From Glandiceps talaboti (lineage: Eukaryota; Hemichordata; Enteropneusta; Spengelidae): DNA of 64,000 nt. The notes beneath the pieces were generated by a model, which was not told the origin of the DNA, made no database searches, and saw nothing but the letters and a program-made list of their open reading frames with translations. The stretch covers positions 11,265,776 to 11,329,775 of the forward strand of contig NC_135568.1 in assembly GCF_964340395.1 (NCBI RefSeq), written 5' to 3'. Positions 47,686 through 58,900 of this stretch are shown here, one piece after another. The first letter of the stretch is position 1; each line of letters opens with the position of its first letter. A program made the translations under genes and the position numbers.

Positions 47686-50169
47686 AAACATCTCTCAAAA
47701 GGAAGTAACTGTTGATAAAGTGAATTGTTCATGTTACTTTAATAAATGGTGAAAACTAGGTCACTTTTACCAACAATATGCTTTTAAAAGATGTTATCTG
47801 AACGGTGTCAGTTCTACTCAGTACACAAGATTAGGAACACTATTTGAATGCCAAGTGTTGAATTAAACATGAAGGCTGGTTTTAGCAGTACACATACAGT
47901 TATACAAGGAGGACACAACAAACCTGAATTGGACATGAATTGTGGTAAATATAACAAATCACGCTGGACTACTATGTTCACAAGTCAACCTAGTAAAAGC
48001 TTTGCAAACACATTATGGTTTGGAACATCATGGAACACTATCAGGTATAAATTAAATACAAAATTTGATTTTTACCCTATAAGTATTCTATTTGTTAAGT
48101 CATGTATATCTTACAATACTTTTTTTATGATTAGTAAGCTTTATGGTTTTTTTCATGATTGGTATTAAGTGAAATGCATAACATTGTAATTTTCTGATAA
48201 ACAAAGCAAACACATCAAGAAGTCACACTTTATTGATTGACTGGCAAAACTCCCAGTCCCACCCTATAATAACTGCCATGATACTGTATTCTAATACTAT
48301 ATGAATAAAATTACATCGTTTTATTCGTGTACATTAATTGACATTTTGGGATTTGCTTCCTAGACATTTTTTGGCTAACAAGTAGAAATTTTCAGTAGTA
48401 ACTGAACCGAGAAAACATGAACATTTATTTTCACATAAATATCTGGTCTTGAAAACAAAATATTATAATCAAACATATGTACACTTTTAATGATTTAAAT
48501 TTCCACATGTTCAACAATGTCTTCATTATACATTCACAACATTTATGAACGAAGTCGTTAATGAGTGTTTATGTACCAACTGAAGTAAGGAGTCCGCAAT
48601 CATTCAAACATTTAATTTATTCATGATGTATATTTTAATATAATAACTATTAATAACCATTCACCTTTCATCTATTTCAATAAATATGGCATCTTGTTCA
48701 CATAAATATGATACTCTATCAAACCTTGGAGCCACAAGATGAATCTACTGTGTTTGCATATATTAATATGACTTCTCCAAAATGGTGCAGGTTTAGAACG
48801 AACTTCCTGATTGGTCAATAAGTTGAAGTGTAATGGCAATTTATGACCTATGAGGGCATGCTTCATACATGAAAAAATACAATGATTTCAAGAGTTTTGG
48901 GAGTACATAATTGAAATCCTCTTTACAATTCAAGACGTTATGTTACAGAAAACATCCTATGCTAAATGTAGACTGTTTTCTGCATGAAACATTTGAGTTT
49001 GTTGAAAAAAAGTAGTCAGAATACTACATGTGGTACGTACATCATGAATCTGTACTTGATACTATATATACATACATTGATGAGTCGGACCTCTCTAGTG
49101 AATATGTCAATAGATTAATTACACTGAGTGCATGTCTAGAGCAATTACACATGTTAAAGTAATATTTCAATTTGTCTGCTTCTTGAAATTCAATGTCGCC
49201 AAACACAAGAAGAATTTTTGGAATAGTGCACAAGACATACCTGATATCAAATGTTTAAAACAGACAGCCTTGTTTCTTTTAATTCAGTATATAGTGAGTG
49301 TATAGATCACTCGATTTCATATGGTCTACAGAGCAATCATACATGTATAGTAAGCAAATGCAAGCTAGCACTTACATGTTGCAATGTGTCAGCACATGCA
49401 CTGATTATATTCAATGTTCAAGGAGAATTGTCAAAACAAGTGAAAACGAAGAACTACAAAAACAGGTCATTCAAATGCAAAAAGTTGAACTGTGTCAGCT
49501 TAATGTGTATGTATGCTATGTACATGTAAAACACATTACCACAGCTCTAAGCAGACGGGCGAGATGAAATACAACTTCACACAGCTGTCAAAATCAATTG
49601 TTGGCAAAGTGCAATTGTTTGCAAATACAACCGTCCTCTGAGGATATAAATTAAATCTATCCTTTCACATTGATTCATCATCTCAGTCTATGAAAGGTTG
49701 TAAAGAAATTCATTGAAACGGCTGAAATTTATGTACGGATGTTTTACATATAATCCTCAATTTGCTATACAGGAATTAATACAAAGTTCCTCATAATTAG
49801 CAGCAGATGAAAATTATTTATAGCTCTAAAATATAAATTATCAGCAAGCTGAAATCAGAAACAAGTCCCCTTACAATGTTTTCTGCTTACGTTATTTCCA
49901 GACTTCCTCTGCCGACTTATATAATCATATAGCTGTTGGACAGGTGTTTTCCCCAGGAAATTTGTCCATAAAATTTTCAATTTAAGCTTACTATGTTTGC
50001 ACTGTTAAAATATAAATATGGATGTATCTACTTTCTGAAGTGATATGGCATACAAACATTTGCTGAAAATCCATTGAATTCTAATGTATGCTGATCAATG
50101 TTAATTACTTGTTATGTCATAAATTTGATCAATATGTAAAACTACTGCTACCATATGCAAGTACACCTT
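47686..50169. other. AT-rich non-coding stretch
   Basis: There is no convincing gene. An 89-codon frame at 49298-49567 has a short Glu/Gln-rich part but no domain, and a second overlapping frame of similar length. Confidence 0.4.
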
Positions 50170-50457
50170 TGTTTTTTGCATAAATTATAAGGAAATTTGC
50201 ATAATTTTAATGAACATCACTAATTTCTACTTTTGCTGTTGGCAATGGTTGGTACTGCAAGGACATTTTTATTTTAAGCATTAATATGAGGATATTTTCA
50301 TAACACACATTATGGCGTATAATATGAACATCAATAATTCTGTTGTCAACATGATTAGTGCACCTGACACCCTTTGTTTTCAGCATAAATTAGAAGGGCT
50401 TTACATAACATAAATCATGGTGTAATCTTTCATGAACATCACTACTCTAATTCAATA
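50170..50457 (+). repeat. Tandem repeat, about 100-bp unit, 3 copies, interrupted by the SINE
   Basis: GCATAAATTATAAGG-like starts lie at 50179, 50278 and 50383, each followed later by ATGAACATCAMTAAT. The next block of the unit, TTGGTACTGCAAG, is at about 50250 in unit 1. It reappears only after the SINE, at about 50957. The SINE therefore landed inside the array. Confidence 0.7.
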
Positions 50458-50946
50458 GTTTTTTTGTTTTTTTTGTTTTTTTTAAATTAATTTTTGTGCT
50501 GGAGTTCCTCCCAGCGATTTTCTGTTATGCAGACAAATACAAACAAACAAACACAAATGCTACAGAGATCCGTTCGGGTTTGGGACTACGTGACAGGGCT
50601 ATACTGCACGCTCTATATCACCTTGCTGTGGAACTGTCAAGGCTTTCCCAGTCAGTCCACAGGCTATCCCAGAGTCACCCAGGCCCGGCAAACATAGCAC
50701 CTGCGGGCTCCGTGTGAGTAATCGTCCCCGACTTTTCAAGTCATTACTCCAGGAGTCCCCCTAAATTTGCACTCGTCTTGTGAGTGAGACATGGCTGAGT
50801 GATACAGCCTACTCATTGAGTCTGTAGAACACTCACCCTGGGTTTGGGTCGGTCACAGAAAAATCCCCTGTTTCCAGTGGGATTCGAACCTGTGACCTCC
50901 TGACTGCTAATCCTGTGCGCTAACCACTACGCTACAGGGAGCCGGT
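50458..50946 (-). mobile_element. Full-length tRNA-derived SINE
   Basis: Read on the minus strand, it begins with a tRNA-like head. The A box TAGCGTAGTGGTTAGCGC lies at 50917-50934 and the B box GGTTCGAATCC at 50880-50890, as in an internal RNA polymerase III promoter. A body of about 370 bp of unknown origin follows, ending in GGGAGGAACTCCAGCAC and an A-rich tail with AAAAC repeats at 50458-50490. The acceptor-like start GGCTCCC is kept, but the anticodon arm does not pair well, so it is not a working tRNA. A 7-bp direct repeat, TTCAATA, flanks it at 50451-50457 and 50947-50953. Mobility would depend on a partner LINE, which is not in this window. Confidence 0.88.
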
Positions 50947-50953
50947 TTCAATA

Positions 50954-52471
50954 TTTGGTACTGCAAGATGCACTTTGTAGTTTGGATGAATTTATGACAG
51001 CAAATATACAAAACACAAATTACGTTACAAGTACTGAAATTTGTGGAATACAATTGCTAGTGAAGTCTAGCGGTTTCTGCATACATTACTATAAAATTTG
51101 CAATAAATATTACACATAGAATACATTCTTTGCAAACCAGAGCTGATAAATCTTCCTCTTGACAATGTGTCTGGGCCAGTATCGTAAAAGAGGTTGTGGT
51201 TTCAGTATGATGATAAAATACTAAATGTCAATGTTTTTTCTTTTGCCTCGGCAAAAAGGTTGTACAATTTTCACATATTCAATCTAACTTGACTAACATG
51301 ATGGCACTACTGCCATTACATATTATGCATACAATCATATTAAGGAGTGTACTGTTATATGCTGCGTATTAATAACCATGAAGAATGTGCCAAACAATTT
51401 TTCAACTTGCACACATGAAAAATACATCTTTGACTAATCTAAATACATTTATCTACGATTATAAGCAAATACATACATCACAAAAACATATTGATTTCAC
51501 CTATTACATTTATTTATAGCTTTATTTTCCAATATATTTTCCAAAAGCTGAATTTTTCATCAACTCACTAAAATAATTTCTTGAGTTTTGCGACAAACTA
51601 CAAACATATTATTTGTCATTGCAATACAATATATAATTCATCCGCTAGTACAAGAGAACGCGTACGCACACACAAAATATTATTTCATAAAGAAAACAAT
51701 TGGTAATGTAGCAAATATTACAACTCTGTTACATTTCAGCGAGTATTTATTGATTGTAAAATGATCAATAAATGACAAAAAAACTTTTGCTAAAATGTTA
51801 TTGATCGTGCTAGATTCAACGACAGAAATCTATTCGCTTCAGTAAAAGTAGGCATACACGTAGTTCAAACATTAAACAGTACAAGCTATTATACTACAGT
51901 GTACAGTGTATAACAGTAGTCCAGTACTGCATGACTCTTTTGCAAAGCATTTTACAACAGACTTCTGTAATTGATTTTTTTCTTCAGTTTCTCATTCATA
52001 CAGGGCAACAAACCATCAATATACTCTGCCGATATACATACAATTAATATTCTTATCTAGACTGTAAGAATTCACGAATGATGCCAGTCACAATGAATGG
52101 AAAAATGTTACCTGATTAATGGTCAAAGAGTAAAATTTATGCAAAAACTGATGAATGGCAAAGCTAGACTTGAACATATTGAAACTTATTAAATATGCCC
52201 AATTGCACAGAACATCTGTGTAAATGCTTGCTGCCTATTGGCCGATAATTACACCATACAAATAATTTCCTGCTTTACTGTGAATCAAATGAAATGCAGT
52301 TTCATTTATCTACTGTAGTACATGTACATGATTGCAAACTGTATAAATCCTAGAACCCTTGCAATATTCTATATCCAGTTTTGATTAAAGATTGCTGTCT
52401 GCTCATAATTGTTTATATCCTTTACTGACAAATTTGCACTTGGTTGAGGAACTGTTATCACACGAGCAGTT
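50954..52471. other. AT-rich non-coding stretch
   Basis: It starts with the tail end of the array interrupted by the SINE (about 50947-51000). No gene or other element is recognised. Confidence 0.4.
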
Positions 52472-52794
52472 ATATATTTTCTTGTATATGCAAGAACAAG
52501 TCCAGAAAGTCATCATAAAATTTCTATAAAATGGCCAATTTAAGTGATAAATGTTTACACACAAAATGGGTTTATAAAGGGCACTGTGGGTAATCTATGC
52601 AAAATACGGGAAATTCAAACTGCCATCTCTCTCTCAACGTCTTGTTTTCAGTCTTTTATTTCCTCATGAAATATGTGAATACTTGTTATTATACAAAGTG
52701 TTTTTGAATGCATACACATTGCAAATTTATAATTAATAAAAAACTGATATTATTTGTGTCACTGGTATTTATATAGATCATAAAAACTAAGGAT
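52472..52794 (+). repeat. 323-bp direct repeat, copy 1
   Basis: Reading both segments, I find no difference between 52472-52794 and 53897-54219, and the lengths are equal. The copies bracket an insertion of about 1.1 kb. The sequence itself is ordinary AT-rich DNA like its outer flanks, so it looks like host sequence that was duplicated. It does not begin TG or end CA, which argues against an LTR. Confidence 0.95.
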
Positions 52795-53896
52795 GGTAGG
52801 GCCCTATGCCCTCTGAGGGCGGGAAGTGTCTTCATTTCGGCTAGTCGTTGTTTCCTCCCAGTCACGGACTCCGGCTCCAGCCCGGTCCTCCTGGGCCGTG
52901 AAACTTCGTCATTTCGGTTGATGTGGCCGTACCTCAGACCTCAGTCTGATGCTGGCGGCCACTCATTTCGGTGGCCATTCAAAAACCGTAAAAAACTTCA
53001 TTAAAGCACTACAAATTCGCACAAATTACAAATTCTACCTCTCATCTCATGGGGGTACTTCGGTCTGGTCATGGCATTTCCACCCCTCAGTCTTGGGGAC
53101 CGTACTTCGTACTTCTGCCCCCATTCGCCTCCAACTGGCATCGCTCGGCCTCCAACAGGCCCCCAACTTGCCTCAACTGGCACCACAATTCATACTCACC
53201 CATCTTGCCATCGACCAGATCAGTAGTGCCCTCTGCCCAAAGTGGTTTTGGTTTATGCTAGATTTATTTGACATGTAGTTACCTTTGCTTTTGTTATGCG
53301 TGTCTTTTATTATTGCTTTAGTATTATTTTATTACCATTAAACATTCGTTTTCTAACTTATCTGGATGTGTGTGTCAAATACAATATTTAACTTGTTAAA
53401 TAAGTGTTTGACAACACAGGAAGGTACACACCTAGCAATTACATAACCTCTGTTTACAGACCATACCAGTCACACATTTATTGCCTATCAGTGTATCACC
53501 TCATTCTTTCACAAGAATTCGCTACCATCATAGCTGTAGTACACTTCTCCACATTCCCACCACCACCCCTTTCAACCTCCTCTTGGCAACTGACCTGGTC
53601 TATGGCACTTTGGGGGACCGTACTTCGTACTTCTGCCCCCATTCGCCTCCAACTGGCATCGCTCGGCCTCCAACAGGCCCCCAACTTGCCTCAACTGGCA
53701 CCACAATTCATACTCACCCATCTTGCCATCGACCAGATCAGTAGTGCCCTCTGCCCAAAGTGGTTTTGGTTTATGCTAGATTTATTTGACATGTAGTTAC
53801 CTTTGCTTTTGTTATGCGTGTCTTTTATTATTGCTTTAGTATTATTTTATTACCATTAAACATTCGTTTTCTAACTTATCTGGATGTGTGTGTCAA
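52795..53896 (+). other. Inserted GC-richer segment between the 323-bp repeats
   Basis: The first part (52795-53280) is clearly richer in G and C, with CCGG, GGCC and three CATTTCGG motifs (about 52835, 52908 and 52963) and the palindrome GCCCTCTGAGGGC at 52808-52820. It contains two 287-bp copies (53095-53381, 53613-53899) separated by about 230 bp of unique sequence. An ATTAAA lies near each copy's end. Open frames of 109 and 130 codons run over the two copies and share their C-terminal 59 residues for that reason alone. No domain is recognised. Origin unknown: possibly retroposed or from elsewhere in the genome. Confidence 0.7.
53095..53381 (+). repeat. 287-bp direct repeat, copy 1
   Basis: It appears identical to 53613-53899. 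It starts GGGGACCGTACTTCGTACTT and ends GTGTGTGTCAAATA. It is followed by a different sequence (CAATATTTAAC) from its partner. Confidence 0.95.
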
Positions 53897-53899
53897 ATA
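53613..53899 (+). repeat. 287-bp direct repeat, copy 2
   Basis: Partner of 53095-53381. Its last three bases, ATA, are also the first three of the second 323-bp copy, so the junction shows microhomology. GGGG at its start likewise overlaps a G run in the preceding unique sequence. Confidence 0.95.
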
Positions 53900-54219
53900 T
53901 ATTTTCTTGTATATGCAAGAACAAGTCCAGAAAGTCATCATAAAATTTCTATAAAATGGCCAATTTAAGTGATAAATGTTTACACACAAAATGGGTTTAT
54001 AAAGGGCACTGTGGGTAATCTATGCAAAATACGGGAAATTCAAACTGCCATCTCTCTCTCAACGTCTTGTTTTCAGTCTTTTATTTCCTCATGAAATATG
54101 TGAATACTTGTTATTATACAAAGTGTTTTTGAATGCATACACATTGCAAATTTATAATTAATAAAAAACTGATATTATTTGTGTCACTGGTATTTATATA
54201 GATCATAAAAACTAAGGAT
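53897..54219 (+). repeat. 323-bp direct repeat, copy 2
   Basis: Partner of 52472-52794. It continues rightward into new sequence beginning ACAGAAGG, the presumed original right flank. Confidence 0.95.
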
Positions 54220-55559
54220 ACAGAAGGTAAACCTAAAAGTCAACCATTTTGTAGCCTGACAACTCTGTTATGGCTTTAAAAAAATGTACATCACATTCTG
54301 TACAGTTTCAAGATAGACATTTCAATTGCCATGACAATGTCATTGTCAAAAACACTCTGCAAAGTAAATGCCCTTAATTTTGCACAATCTTTTCTGTCCT
54401 TGTGGATAAACATCTTCCATGACTGCGCTTGATATCTTTTATGATTGATTGCTATCCCCTGACACTGTAGATTCCACAGTGTGCTTAAACTTTATTCTGC
54501 TCCGTGAGAATTCTAGGCAAATAAGTGAATTGCATTCTTTGCATAATTTAAAGCTGAAAACTGACCAGCAAGTCAGAACAATACTCTTAATTCTATCAGC
54601 TCAAAATGCAAACATTACAGTTGATGAATTTTGTACAATCATACCATACAAGCGCTACATGCTTGCATGCATGTATTGTATATATGTAAATTAATGAATA
54701 GATGAAACAGATAAAGGCGTCATCTTCTAAGCTGTCAGCCTTCAACAGAAGTATCATACATAAAGATTCTTATGGAGATACAAATGCACTGTACATTTAT
54801 TGTGACCGGACAATAAATACTCTGTAATATGCAATTTTTGATACAACAAATCAAAGATTGCCGACTGCTCATTATACATGCATAATATTCAATGTCAGAC
54901 ACGAGGTTTCTGTATAGTTTTGAAGGCATGATATAATTCTACACACAAGTCTACATGTATTAAATTTTGTAGTCTGCTTAACTCATGTTTATACCCCGGC
55001 TTTTCAACACATGCTACACTTGTCTACTGCTTGGTATATGTAGCAAGCAATAACATGTAACTTGAGATATGTCCTAGCTGGTATTCAAGAGTTATGACAA
55101 ATGCAAATTGTTGCATGTTTGTACAACTGGTGACCCAAAAAAAGATGGCAAATGTTGTATTTTATACGAGTGATATGAAATCAAAGACAAAAACAGAAAA
55201 CTTATCTTAACAATACAATCCTTTATTTGCAAAAATAATGTTCATGTATACACAAACCATATGCTTTAACTGTGTTAGTGAACACTAGGGGGTTCAGTGA
55301 AAGCTAGGAGTTTGATATGTTACGATGTTGTATGTATCTAAATTTTGAAATATCATTCAATCACAAGTGTGGGTCCATCAAGCTTGCAGGAAGGGCTGTT
55401 ATCCAAAATGTCAGCTTTCCAAAAACCTTTGAAGCAGACTATGAGTGGTTTTGTTGGAGGGTATTCAAGTATATGTTGTATTAAAGTTTGTAAAATCTTC
55501 AAGAGTTCCCTAGATATTTAACAGGATTTCCCAACAAAATAATGGCATAAGGTATAAAG
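54220..55559. other. AT-rich non-coding stretch
   Basis: No gene, RNA or repeat is recognised. Confidence 0.4.
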
Positions 55560-56050
55560 TGCAAATTTATGAGATTTGAACAACAAAACTCCATTTCACT
55601 ACAAGCACTTCATTAGACGCTTTGTGCATTTAACATGAAATGCACCTAGGAAATAAAGTGTTTAAACTTTACTTTGTTGAAATAAACTCTATTCTCAGAT
55701 AAGATCAACAATCCAATATGACTTTCACGTACTGTTTTAACTCTATAGGGACATAGAAGATTGTTGATTTGCTTGCAAACAAGATGATGGACCCAAAGTT
55801 TATATTAATTATTTCAAAACGAGCGGAAGCAAGCTTCCATATGGCAAAGTTTTGAGAGATTTTACGAACTGTGATTATCAAATATGTAACAATCCTCGAG
55901 GTGCATTTTACCTTAAATATACTGATACAAAATGTGGTGACTTTGTTCTTGTTTTCATTCACAGAGCACATGTACACGATATTCATGTAATACAATCTTA
56001 ACATGTCGCAATGCTGAAGCAGCAGTCTGTAACCACTTAACATTGTATTT
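55560..56050 (+). repeat. Dispersed repeat family A, copy 3
   Basis: Blocks CAATCCAATATGAC, TTAACTCTATAGGGA, GAAGCAAGCTTCC and TGGCAAAGTTTTGAGAGA match the copy at 3250-3600 in order. It is the longest of the three copies. The 112-codon minus-strand frame across it is not regarded as a gene. Confidence 0.6.
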
Positions 56051-56203
56051 TAATTTCCACGTTCACTTGGTCACAATCATATTAACTGCACTGTTAACAT
56101 GCTTGACTGCAAAGAATTTTAAACAGCATGTGTTGCAGAGAAATTAAAGTCTGCTGTAACCGTGCTATGTTGCTATGGTAACAGGCAAGCTTTGATTCCT
56201 TTT

Positions 56204-56586
56204 ACAACTGCTGACATCAGACCGTGGACAAACGGAACCTATTGCAAACAGGGAAAGTAAACAAATGAATCAGATTAATAACACTTGGCACAGCGTGTTG
56301 TAACAGCAGAGACTTGTATCACACACCATGTTTGATAAGAACAGTTTTATGGCCAGTGTCTGTGTACATGAAATGCCAGTGAACTTGAAATTTGTTTGTG
56401 AACATGAACTATGTATATGTAAAGTGGCCATAAAACTGTTCTTATCAAATGATGGAATGTAATACAAGTCTCTGTACTTCCAACATGCTGTGCCAAGTGT
56501 TATTAATCCAATTCATTTGTTTACTATAATTAGTTGCCCTGTTTGTAATAGGTTCTGTTTGTCCATGGTCTGATGTCGGCAGTTGT
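56204..56586. mobile_element. Long fold-back (inverted repeat with about 150-160-bp arms)
   Basis: The left arm, 56204-56355, and right arm, 56425-56586, are reverse complements with scattered mismatches and small indels. Anchors are GACATCAGACCRTGGACAAA, TTAATAACACTTGGCACAGC and TTGATAAGAACAGTTTTATG, the last with GGCCA at the loop side. The loop is about 69 nt. Weak pairing may extend outward a further 20 bp. No target duplication is evident, so it may be a MITE or an inverted duplication. If transcribed, it would give a long double-stranded hairpin RNA. Confidence 0.88.
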
Positions 56587-56599
56587 ACAAATATGAAAT

Positions 56600-57425
56600 A
56601 ATTTGCACTTCCTTTCTTCTTTGTATTTACTTTCCAGCTATCCATGAATTTAGGCTAACCCATATTTATAGAGCACATGGAATATCCCGTGAATACATAA
56701 TGGTATGATTTACATTCACATAAATGAATGAAATTTTACTGCCTAATGTAAACAATCTCATCAGCTTTTATTTCACATATGATCAAGTCTTATCACTTAT
56801 CACTTATCAAATTTCAAAATCAGTTACGCTAAACTTTTAATTTTTCATGACAGACCAAACTTTGATATTTTTATAAGCATTTATCAGCGTATCACTATGT
56901 CAGTACACAAGGATAGTAGATAGTCTACATACATGAGTATGTATGTATACATGCTGTGATAAATTTTGTAAGAGATAGGATTGTTTGTCTCATCATCTGT
57001 GAGAAAGACTTTTGAATTTTTTATGAAAAGATGGTGAAATATATCCAGCTAAAATTTCATTGACAGCATGACAGCATAGTAACTGATGTTTGATAAGCAA
57101 CTTGAGACCAAATCATCTTTCATTTTCAATTTTTAGCAGAACAGAATTATTAGATTAAGTAATACTATAGCCATGAAGAAATGTCAGTGTGTCTGTCTAT
57201 GTGTGTAGGAGTATATGAAAGACACATTTGAACACTGCTAGCTAGGCCAATTCTTTTGATATTTGGAAGAGTTACTTTGGGTGTCCAGTTGGGAAATTGT
57301 GCAGATCAAAATGAATGCACCACAGGTATGTGATTTGGGTCAGAAAGTATGGTGTTTGGTAAATAAACACTGACATCATTGCCAGGCTAGTGTAAAATTT
57401 CATTTTGTTTTATGTGATGAAACTA
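56600..57425. other. AT-rich non-coding stretch
   Basis: Nothing is recognised except a short TGTCTGTCTATGTGTG stretch near 57190. Confidence 0.35.
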
Positions 57426-57429
57426 TTAA

Positions 57430-57755
57430 AGTGGTCATATGGATGAGGATTGAGTATTTATTTTGGATTTTGGATTTATAAAACAATTTTATCATGGCTT
57501 CCTACTTGAAAAATCAATGTGAAACAACATACATGTATGTCAAGTCCTTGTTTGTAACTCAATAACGTGCAAAAGATTAATAAATGTGTAAAATCTTTGT
57601 TATTGTATGTATAACAAACCTTTTACCCATTTTGTTAGCTTTTTCCAATGTATTGAGTTCTTTCACATTGATTTTCCAAGGAGGAAGCTATAATAAAAGT
57701 GTTTTACAAATTAAAAATCAAAAATAAATACTCAATCTTCATCCATATGGCCACT
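57430..57755. mobile_element. MITE with about 99-bp TIRs and TTAA target duplication
   Basis: The left end AGTGGTCATATGGATGAGGA (57430) is the near-exact complement of the right end, which reads AGTGGCCATATGGATGAAGA inward from 57755. Pairing continues through ATTGAGTATTTATTTT, ATAGCTTCC/ATGGCTTCC and AAAATCAATGTGAAA to about 57528 and 57657. TTAA stands immediately outside both ends (57426-57429, 57756-57759), as in piggyBac-type insertions. The element has no coding capacity, so it would be a non-autonomous derivative. The superfamily assignment is inferred from TTAA only. Confidence 0.88.
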
Positions 57756-57759
57756 TTAA

Positions 57760-58354
57760 AAACCTTTAATTTACACCCACTTGTTTATGGGACCATTATT
57801 AATTTATTGTCTGTGTTGTTTGGTAGCACAAGGTTCAGTCATGCTAAAGGCATGGTACAATGCCTATCTCTATCTGTCTATATATTTGGCAGAATGACTT
57901 TACATGTGATTAGACACTTTTAAAAATCAACCCATAGACTAAACAGTTGTGCTACAACACCATTGGCACAATAGGTTATTGACTTTTCTTAAATTTCAAC
58001 TCAGTGTTATTGTGCACATGTTGTGTTTGATAATATATGAAAGGGTTATCAATTATCCAATGCTTTTGGCTACAAATATAAATGAGCAAACTGAATGTTC
58101 ATCAAGGAGGCCATGTGTGTCAAAAGTTTTGATGGATGATTTCACTATTGAAATAGTGTAAAATATACCATTTATATAAACAGATTACCAATGTTTTGTT
58201 ATATAAATTAACAAAATAATAGTCTTGGTATTCACAGTTTGGTACTTTATTCATTCTTATCATATGATGAATGCACATTTTTGTGTATATATTATTAAGT
58301 AGAATCACAAATGTGACAAATATATTTGGGTACAGTACCCGCTCAAGATTTGCT
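57760..58354. other. AT-rich non-coding stretch
   Basis: No coding, RNA or repeat signal is recognised. Confidence 0.35.
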
Positions 58355-58600
58355 TTTGATTCACATAACTAGGCATTGGGCTTGGCATTGGGCTAAGTTA
58401 AGTATGAATACAGGGTGGGCACTATACATATCACCAGCACAGATTAGATGGGAACTGGAAGGGTTAATGGCTGCACCAGCCATAATGTTAAGTTGAAGAA
58501 GCACTTTCTAATGATGCCAAAATCAGGCTTATTCAATGCTAACACTGAGCTGGCCCTAACAATTGACAAACCGTTGTTATACATGTACATGTAGCACCTC
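58355..58600 (+). repeat. Dispersed repeat family D, copy 2
   Basis: AACTGGAAGGGTTAATGGCT, then GCACCAGCC, lies at 58453-58481, and CTAACACTGAGCTGGCC near 58540. It matches the units at 59.65-59.9 kb and, inverted, those at 34.7-35.0 kb. Confidence 0.65.
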
Positions 58601-58739
58601 TATGTCTGTAATACCTGCAAAAGTCTTGTATTAAAATAGTCATGCTGACACCAGACTAAGCAAAATGGAACGGATCATCAAGGTGAACCTTAGGTTAACG
58701 ATTCATGAGATTTTTTGTTCTGAGTCAACGAATAACAAG

Positions 58740-58900
58740 AACTCTGTACTGGGTCAGGATATCAAGACCCCTGTACTGTGGCTTGGGATAACAAGATCAA
58801 CCCCTGTACTGTGAGTCCGGTTAACAAGACGTCTGTACTGTGGGTCAGGACAACAAGACCTCCTGTACTGTGGGTCGGGTTGACAAGACGTCTTGAATGT
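58740..58900 (+). repeat. Minisatellite, about 30-bp unit, 5 copies
   Basis: CTGTACTGTGGGTCRGGWYA, then ACAAGACCYC, starts at 58744, 58771, 58804, 58833 and 58863 (steps of 27, 33, 29 and 30 bp). It lies between two copies of family D. Confidence 0.88.

Noticed and set aside
49298-49567. Coiled-coil-like stretch (SENEELQKQVIQMQKVELCQ) as a possible exon
   Set aside because: Only about 20 residues look helical, there are no flanking splice sites that I trust, and an overlapping frame is equally long.
50870-50946. A tRNA gene on the minus strand
   Set aside because: A and B boxes are good, but the anticodon arm does not pair properly and the sequence continues into a SINE body with an A-rich tail.
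52949-53796. Two open frames (109 and 130 codons) with the same C-terminal half, suggesting a gene family
   Set aside because: The shared half is just the 287-bp DNA duplication. The N-terminal parts are unrelated and no domain is seen.
53095-53899. A small LTR (TRIM) element with 287-bp terminal repeats
   Set aside because: Repeats lack TG...CA ends, there is no primer-binding site or polypurine tract that I can see, and no short target duplication. The outer 323-bp repeat is unexplained by this model.
52472-54219. A split-direct-repeat (PAT/DIRS-like) retroelement
   Set aside because: The order is A-C-C'-A', not A1-B1-A2-B2, and there is no coding region.
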